Shown piece after piece: positions 57,297 through 64,000 of a DNA stretch of 64,000 bases. A model generated the notes under the pieces. That model had not been told where the DNA came from and searched no databases. It was given only the letters and a program-made list of their open reading frames with translations. The DNA comes from Isoetes taiwanensis. Its lineage: Eukaryota > Streptophyta > Lycopodiopsida > Isoetales > Isoetaceae. A program made the translations under genes and the position numbers. The DNA is taken from contig JAJEKV010000045.1 in NCBI GenBank assembly GCA_021234155.1, positions 7,547,105 through 7,611,104 of the forward strand, written 5' to 3'. Every line of letters starts with the position of its first letter. Position 1 is the first letter of the stretch.

Positions 57297-60200
57297 ATGG
57301 CGAGCGCCTCTTTCTCTAATGGCGCCCTCCGGACTATGGATTCAATCGATGCTCAGCTCCGGCTGCTTGTCCCTCTTAAAGTTACAGATGATGACAAACT
57401 TATTGAATACGATGCGTTGCTGCTTGACAGATTCCTGGACATCCTTCAAGACCTTCATGGAGAAGAGCTTCGTGATGTGGTAAGTTTCTCTCCTCCTCTC
57501 TTTAATCCTATATTGATCTTTCGCCCATGTCCCTTATATGAGAGTTTTAATCTCTGCGTTTTGTGTTTTTGCCATCAAATTAATCCACCTGATATGTTGT
57601 TTAATCTTTTTTCCCCGACAGGTCATGCAATGCTATGAATTGTCTGGAATGTATGGCAACAAGGCTGATGGAGCCGGTGACCTTAGTAAATTGAGCGAAT
57701 TAAGTGATGTTCTCAATAGTCTCGAGCCAGGAGACTCTATTGTTGTTGCCAGCTCATTTTCTCACATGTTGAACCTCACAAACTTGGCAGAAGAAGTTCA
57801 AATTGCACATCGAAGACGAGTAAGCAAGAAATCAGGAGGTTTCTCTGATGAGAATAGTGCTATAACTGAATCTGATCTAGAGGAGACTTTTAAGAGGCTC
57901 GTAACAGAGCTAGGAAAGACACCATCAGAGATCTTCGAGGCACTGAAGAGTCAGACGGTAGATTTGGTTTTGACAGCTCATCCAACTCAAGCAGTTAGAA
58001 GATCCGTACTCCAGAAACATGCCAAGTATGTTAACCAAGTTAAGCAAGCATTATTGCTGCATTTCAAGTTTAGCCATTTCTAAGCTAGATGTTTCTGCAT
58101 ATAACTAGGATTCGAAGTTACTTATCTGAGTTGTATAAAGACGACATCACACCAGAAGAAAAGCAAGAGCTCGATGAATCTCTCCAGAGAGAGGTAATTC
58201 TGATTTTCAATATGCAGAGAGCAGGTTCCTGGAAATATATAACATCCACAGATCATAGTCAAACACTTGTTGCGAAGATTTATTTGGATGCATTTTGATT
58301 AATTAGTGATACTACATGAAGAAGAAAAAGGCTAATTTACTGAATATTATTCTGATTTTTTGCTTTAGCAGGTTTTATGTTTCTGTAGTTTGAAAACCAA
58401 TTTGTTAGCATCCCAGAAACAATGAGCAATATTTGTCTCTCCAATTATTGTAAAGGTAGGACAACCAGCAAGAAAACAATGGCATATTGTGTGCACTTAG
58501 AAAAACATATAACACAGAACCAATCAATTTATAGTACCGTGCTTTAAACTGGATAGGAATGCTATACTAATCTGAACATGGTATAGAAATAGGGGCAGTG
58601 GTGGCTAATCTTGACAAGTATTATTCTACAGATACAAGCTGCTTTCCATTACAGGCGAGATTAGGCGCGCCTCCCTACTCCCTCAGGATGAAATGAGGGG
58701 CTGGGATGAGCTATTTCCATGAGACAATTTGGAAATCCCTCCCTAAGTTTCTTTCGCCCGTCTTGACACTGCACTGAAGTCAATTGGGGTTGAGGAAAGA
58801 ATGCCATACAATGTACCACTGATACAGTTCTCATCATGGATGGGAGGAGATCGGGATGGTATTATTTGCCTCCTAACTAGGATTAATTTGTATAATGGGC
58901 CGTCATATAATTGCAAATATGTTGTGTCCTGTTTTCAGGAAATCCACGGGTTACACCAGAAGTTACAAGGGATGTATGTCTGCTTGCAAGGTTAATGGCA
59001 TCCAACCTTTATTACACCCAAATTGAGGACCTGATGTTTGAGGTTTGTGCCATTTAGCAAGAGAAGGAACTGCATTGCATCTGTTTACACACAGTTCCTC
59101 CTCTGACACAAAATTTTTGTTCTTTGCTGGGCAGCTTTCCATGTGGCGATGTAATGAGCCGCTCCGTTATAGAGTAGAGCAATTGGTGGCTCACACAAAA
59201 CAAGATGCAAAGCACTACAAAGGTATTTCTATGATGCTAGTTCTGTACAAGTATGGTTATGTCTATATGGATTTTATGATCAAGCCAATGTCAATGTTCC
59301 GCATACAAATTTTGTGTGTGTTGATGATTGTGTGCAAATAATAATAGCTCTTACTAACTGCTAATAATTTTGTTGAATTTTTTGTTTAAAATCCTGAAAA
59401 TTCTTTTTCTATCATGAGATACTACTTATGGTAGAGATCTTATATATATCTATTCTTATTTAGTTACCTTCTTAATTGTCCAATTTCAGAATTCTGGAAA
59501 CCAGTTCCACCAAATGAACCATTCCGTGTAGTTCTGGGAGATGTTCGTGATAAACTTTATAACACTAGGGGAGCGTTCGACAACTTCTTGCAAGCGGGAA
59601 GTCTGATGTTCCTGAAGAAGACACCATTATGTCTGTAGAACAGGTGGGTGTGGTATGTTGTTTGTCATTACATTTTCAATGTTATGACTCAGTGTTAACA
59701 GAGAAGTGGACATGCAGCTATTGGAGCCTTTGGAAGCATGTTATATTTCACTATGCTCGACAGGGGACAAGTCAATTGCAGATGGAAGTCTTTTGGATTT
59801 CATGAGGCAAGTTTCATGTTTTGGGCTGGGACTAGTGAAACTGGATATAAGACAGGAGTCTGATAGGCATACAGATGTTATGGATGCCATTACTACTCAT
59901 TTGGGTATTGGATCATACCGTTCTTGGTCAGAAGAAGAACGGCAAGAGTGGCTTTTATCCAGTGCGTGGTAAGCGTCCACTATTTGGTGCGGACTTACCA
60001 AAAACAGACGAAGTCAAAGATGTTCTTGATACATTGCATGTAATTTCAGAGTTACCATCAGATTGCTTTGGGGCTTATATTATCTCAATGGCAACTTCTC
60101 CCTCTGATGTTTTAGTCGCCGAAGCTTCTACAGCGTGAGTGCGCATTGTAAACACATTGAGAGTGGTGCCTCTGTTTGAAAAGCTTGCTGATTTGGAATC

Positions 60201-61675
60201 TGCTCCTGCTGCCATGGCTCGTCTCTTCTCTATTGATTGGTACCGTGACCATATAAATGGCAAACAAGAAGTCATGATTGGCTATTCAGATTCTGGAAAA
60301 GATGCTGGACGCTTTTCAGCAGCTTGGCAACTATATAAAGCCCAAGAGGAACTTGTGAAAGTTGCACATGAGTATGGGATTAAATTGACCATGTTTCATG
60401 GACGTGGAGGGACGGTTGGGAGAGGAGGTGGACCAACCCATCTTGCCATTCTTTCTCAACCTCCTGATACGGTTCATGGTTCACTTCGAGTCACAATACA
60501 AGGGGAAGTTATTGAGCAGTCATTTGGAGAAGAACATTTGTGTTTCCGCACATTGCAACGGTTTACTGCAGCCACTTTAGAACATGGCATGCATCCTCCT
60601 ACACCTCCCAAAGAACATTGGCGGAGATTGATGGATAAAATGGGTGTTATTGCTACCGAGGCCTATAGATCCATTGTGTTTCAGCATCCACGTTTTGTGG
60701 AGTATTTCCGCGCGGTATTAACTTTTCTCAGTTTTGTTATTATTGTACTAGATGTTAATGAGTTGAACTGTTCTGCAGTCGACACCAGAAATGGAGTATG
60801 GGCGGATGAATATTGGCAGTCGACCATCAAAAAGGAGACCAAGTGGTGGAATTGAATCACCGTGCTATCCATGGATATTTGCATGGACACAAACCCGTTT
60901 TTTCATCTTCCTGTTTGGCTTGGATTTGGAGGCGTTCAAAACTGTGATAGAGGATGATCCTAAAAATATTGATGTTCTGAGAGAGATGTATGAACATTGG
61001 CCATTTTTCCGGGTTACAATTGACCTTGTGGAGATGGTGTTCAAAAAAGGAGACCCCAGAATTGCTGAACTGTATGATCACCTATTGGTCTCATCTGATT
61101 TACAAGACTTGGGGAAGACTCTAAGACAAAAGTACAAGGAAACGGAGAATCTTCTTTTGCAGGTATCCTTTTTTTGAAGGTAGTTAGTTTTGTAAATTTT
61201 TGCAGCCATTTACATGTTTCTAAGCCATACTGCATGATGTTTCCAATGTTGCAGCAATTGAAGGTTACTATATTTAGTTTTGTAAATTTTTGCAGCCATT
61301 TACATGTTTTTAAGCCATACTGCATGATGTTTCCAATGTTGCAGCAATTGAAGGTTACTATGTTTGGTTATGCAGGTTGCTGGCCACAACGAACTACTTG
61401 CAGGGAATCCTACTCTGAAACAAAGACTCAGACTTCGCGAACCTTATCTTACCACTCTTAATGTGCAACAAGCACACACTTTAAGGAAGATGCGTGATCG
61501 TGAAACTGTTTTCTGCTCAAGTCCAAGGACTGTTGATGGAGGGACGCCCAGGGCTAGCAAGTCAGCTGCAGAACTTGTAACTTTGAACCCGACTACTGAA
61601 TATGCTCCTGGTTTAGAAGACACCCTTATTTTAACAATGAAAGGAATTGCAGCTGGCATGCAGAACACAGGGTAA
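57297..61675 (+). pseudogene. PPC: phosphoenolpyruvate carboxylase, plant type, with many small indels
   Basis: PEPC adds bicarbonate to PEP to give oxaloacetate in the cytosol. Ten exons by GT-AG joins: 57297-57479, 57622-58025, 58109-58193, 58632-58858, 58939-59042, 59135-59222, 59490-59643, 59718-60714, 60779-61162, 61376-61675. Motifs kept: N-terminal [28 protein letters not shown] across a junction, [25 protein letters not shown] and the C-terminal QNTG before TAA. Length and exon order fit a plant-type enzyme of about 960 residues. Small frameshifts lie near 58651, 58699, 58757, 59570, 59960, 60127, 60150, 60870 and 60900-60932, many in homopolymers. It is either a young pseudogene or an intact gene with assembly errors. 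The basic residue before the phospho-Ser motif is one place off the usual (RTMDSID). KMGVIATE has Gly where C3 forms usually have Ala and C4 forms Ser. Confidence 0.93.
61185..61365. repeat. 90-bp tandem duplication in the last PEPC intron
   Basis: TTAGTTTTGTAAATTTTTGC with the following bases through CAATTGAAGGTTACTAT occurs twice, period 90, with two or three differences. Each copy contains TTGCAG blocks, so the duplication also doubles possible acceptor sites ahead of the true one at 61375. Confidence 0.92.
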
Positions 61676-64000
61676 TCTGATATTGCATGTCGTAGGTTTC
61701 AGCCCAATCCTGAAAATTAGATTGTATGGTACTCTAGTGAAATGGCAATTTTGACAACATAACGTTGACAATGAAGAGAATGGGAGATTATGATTACCTA
61801 CAATAACTGGCTCCCGTTTTACTGCCTTCACCGTTGATATAAATAAAAGTCGTTTCTATGCTTCCATTACTTCCTTTTTTTTCTAGATTGGTTATTTATT
61901 CTATATCTCATAGTTTGGGTCAATGCAGTGACCAAATTACAAAAGCTCACAGACGATCACATCCCGTTCATTTTTTGACACGGTTTCGGTATTTTTGATG
62001 TTGCAAATTAATCTCTGGTATCCTGTGCGCTAGCCCTGTGCAAAACACTGGTCCTATGATGCTACATGCTACCATGGTCCAATGAATCTATTCTGCCAGC
62101 CACACATCGATATAACAGACACAAGAGCAACATTAACAGAGCACTATGACTGGAAAGGGTGGCTGAAATGTACCTGCAAAGCACTTCAACTTATAGAAAC
62201 ATGATTGGGATTGCAAGAAATGAAGATATGACTTAGACGATCCAAAACACCAACCTGCCATGAACAGCAACCTCTTACAACAGAAAATGAAAACACAAGA
62301 GCAAACAAGATGAAGCATGGGGATTTGAACCCCACCGAAATTAATCGGTACCGGAATGCAGAAAACGTCCCCGAGCCTGCTATCCATACAAATAAGAAAT
62401 GGAAAACAGAACTACATAAGAACAATATGCACCTGTAATGAGCAGAAAGAAAGGCAGCACACACAAGGCTTCTAAAAATGCCCGCAGTGCTGTAAGCGGA
62501 GCTTCATGAACTGTGCGACACTCAACCCCCTTTCGATGCTGTTTGTTTTGCCCATTCTTGCCTTTCCTACACCTATTCCGGTGAGGTCCCTCCATGCCAT
62601 CGATCCCACGCGGCCACTCTTCCAAAAATAACCATAAGAAAACCTAAACCATGCAAAAACCAAATCAATTTACTGACATCAAAATACGAATACCCATTTA
62701 AACCATGACAAATCATATGTAATACCGTGGCCTTTCAACAATTACAAAAGATAATGGCTTTCACAAGGTGATTGCAAAAGATAATGGCTTTCACGAGGTG
62801 ATTCTACATGTGAATTATAAAAAATCCACTTAGGACACATTAAAAAAGAATAGAATAGAATTGTTTTTATCGTCCACGGAGACCAATCGGCCTATGGGAC
62901 CCAATACAAAAGCGCGGCGATCCACATTCTTGCCGGATTAAAAACCCCCCCCGGAAGGTTTTTCAAGGAAAAATCGTATACAGCAATAAGGCCGGGCGAC
63001 AACGATTAAATGGTTGACCGGGGCATATCGAGCCCCCTCAAGTCTAGTACTTCCCGAATGTATGATCCGAAAGTGAGAGAAACCGAAGTCGTTACCCGAT
63101 ATCATGTGTAGCGGCTCATCGGGTCTAATCAAGCGAGCATAGGGTGTCAATGCGAATCGATCATATCTTTGGGCGCTCTAGAAAGTGTGACTCTCATCCT
63201 CAACGGCTCCGCCCGGCAAAGCCCGACAAACCCTATCCGACGTGGCTCCCCAATCCATCATTTTGTCTCAATCGGGAGATGGTGGGCACTGTCGCGAATG
63301 GAGGATATATGCTGCGCTATTTCATGGCGGATGTGAGCGTGGGTAGCGTATTTGTGGGCCTCGTTGTAATGTGAGATTTATGTCTTTGCTTGTAATGTCT
63401 TTGTTTTGACTTGCTCAGGGCCACGGAATCCCAAAGCTTCTTTGGAGAAACAAGCATCAAGGTAACATCTTCGGTAGGCCGCGATCGCCTCTGTTTCTAC
63501 ACGGATGCACATGTGCTCTGGACATTCTAGTTAGCTTGCACTCTTTTATCCTTCCAACAATTCTTGAGTCGTTTGTGGTCCCATTGCCTTTGCATAAGCC
63601 AAGTCGCGGTGAGGAGCGATCATCATCCATATTTACCACCTTACGGAAATAGGCGATGTGTCTATCAAGGGCCTTCGGCCGAAGTGGCGCGAAACTTGTC
63701 TCTCCTGCAACAAAATTTGATATGGGACCGTGGATTTCACTCCAAGTGCCCGTGCTAAGAAGGCCTTCTGCAACTATTCTAAGTCGCTCCAAGTAGACAA
63801 GAAAGAAAAACAGAACAAAAAGCCAAAATGAAGAGCCACATGGCGACATTTGAGCAAGGAGTAGTTATATTATTTTTTTGGGCCAGCCAATATTAGTTGT
63901 CCTTTAAAAGATTGGCAATGCCACATGGGTAGTTTGAATTTAACTTTCAGTCTAGTGGAATATATCGCAACTATAACTTTCTAACATGTCTAAATTCTAT
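61676..64000. other. downstream of PEPC, no gene confirmed
   Basis: 61.7-62.1 kb is the presumed 3' flank. 62.1-64.0 kb holds several short frames, for example a minus frame at 63849-63457 with a hydrophobic N-terminus (FWLFVLFFFLVYLERL), without recognisable domains. A short (GAATA) block and TTTTTATCGT near 62848-62872 echo the microsatellite at 3.5 kb. Confidence 0.4.

Noticed and set aside
62295-62375. tRNA gene on the minus strand (TGGGGTTCAAATCCCCA arm)
   Set aside because: Again only the B-box-like arm is present; no acceptor pairing and no anticodon stem.
63457-63849. Minus-strand 130-codon frame with a hydrophobic start
   Set aside because: Could suggest a signal anchor, but nothing downstream resembles a known protein and no splice context supports it.

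Overview
The window is nuclear DNA of a land plant. A phosphoenolpyruvate carboxylase (PEPC) locus with plant-type exons, a remnant of the CAF-1 p60 gene FAS2, a PPR fragment, a Ty3/gypsy chromovirus and an L1-type LINE all point that way. A non-seed vascular plant such as a fern is my inference from protein flavour and repeat density. Nothing looks bacterial, and there is no operon structure. Most of the window is transposable elements and their debris; only the PEPC locus (57.3-61.7 kb, +) keeps a full-length gene architecture.

Layout. 0-5.4 kb: AT-rich DNA with simple repeats and a gag fragment (4.2 kb). 5.4-6.0 kb: a MITE-like inverted-repeat element and a dispersed two-hairpin module. 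6.06-7.78 kb: two oppositely oriented arrays of a 19-bp satellite, forming a large foldback. 7.78-14.6 kb: a minus-strand chromovirus (3' LTR, polypurine tract, chromodomain, integrase, RT-RNase H, protease, gag) abutting the satellite, with no 5' LTR recognised. 15-19.4 kb: AT-rich, little content. 19.4-20.5 kb: FAS2 pseudogene. 21.5-21.85 kb: PPR fragment. 21.9-29.73 kb: a nearly complete minus-strand LINE with poly(A) tail and a 13-bp target duplication at a TT/AAAA site. 30.8-31.4 kb: hairpin module plus two adjacent MITE-like foldbacks. 32.1-32.9 kb: a second decayed gypsy protease-RT piece. 33.7-35.5 kb: a decayed acidic ORF with a TATA-like box and two cruciform repeats upstream. 38.8-39.6 kb: an unidentified coding remnant. 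40.95-41.56 and 54.2-54.9 kb: two copies of one dispersed repeat.

The most interesting object is at 41,977-52,042. A 10.07-kb segment is bounded by perfect 21-bp terminal inverted repeats (starting GGGTAGAAGC) and flanked by the 4-bp direct repeat AATC. Inside are a degenerate plus-strand transposase-like gene (motifs DFSENY, SDD.THD, WSD..AA.FKS, HGKGTHDGEGA and a C-terminal Cys cluster), a small GC-rich ORF, and a minus-strand gene set with a coiled-coil region and an Ulp1/SUMO-protease-like domain. The gene sets converge. I read it as a decayed autonomous DNA transposon with a captured or accessory Ulp1 protease, of a superfamily I cannot name with certainty.

Decay style. Several in-frame stops in the elements are explained by C-to-T (or G-to-A) transitions, as expected for methylated repeats. 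PEPC, in contrast, keeps its catalytic motifs and splice sites but carries around ten 1-2 base indels, many in homopolymers. It is either a young pseudogene or a real gene with assembly errors.
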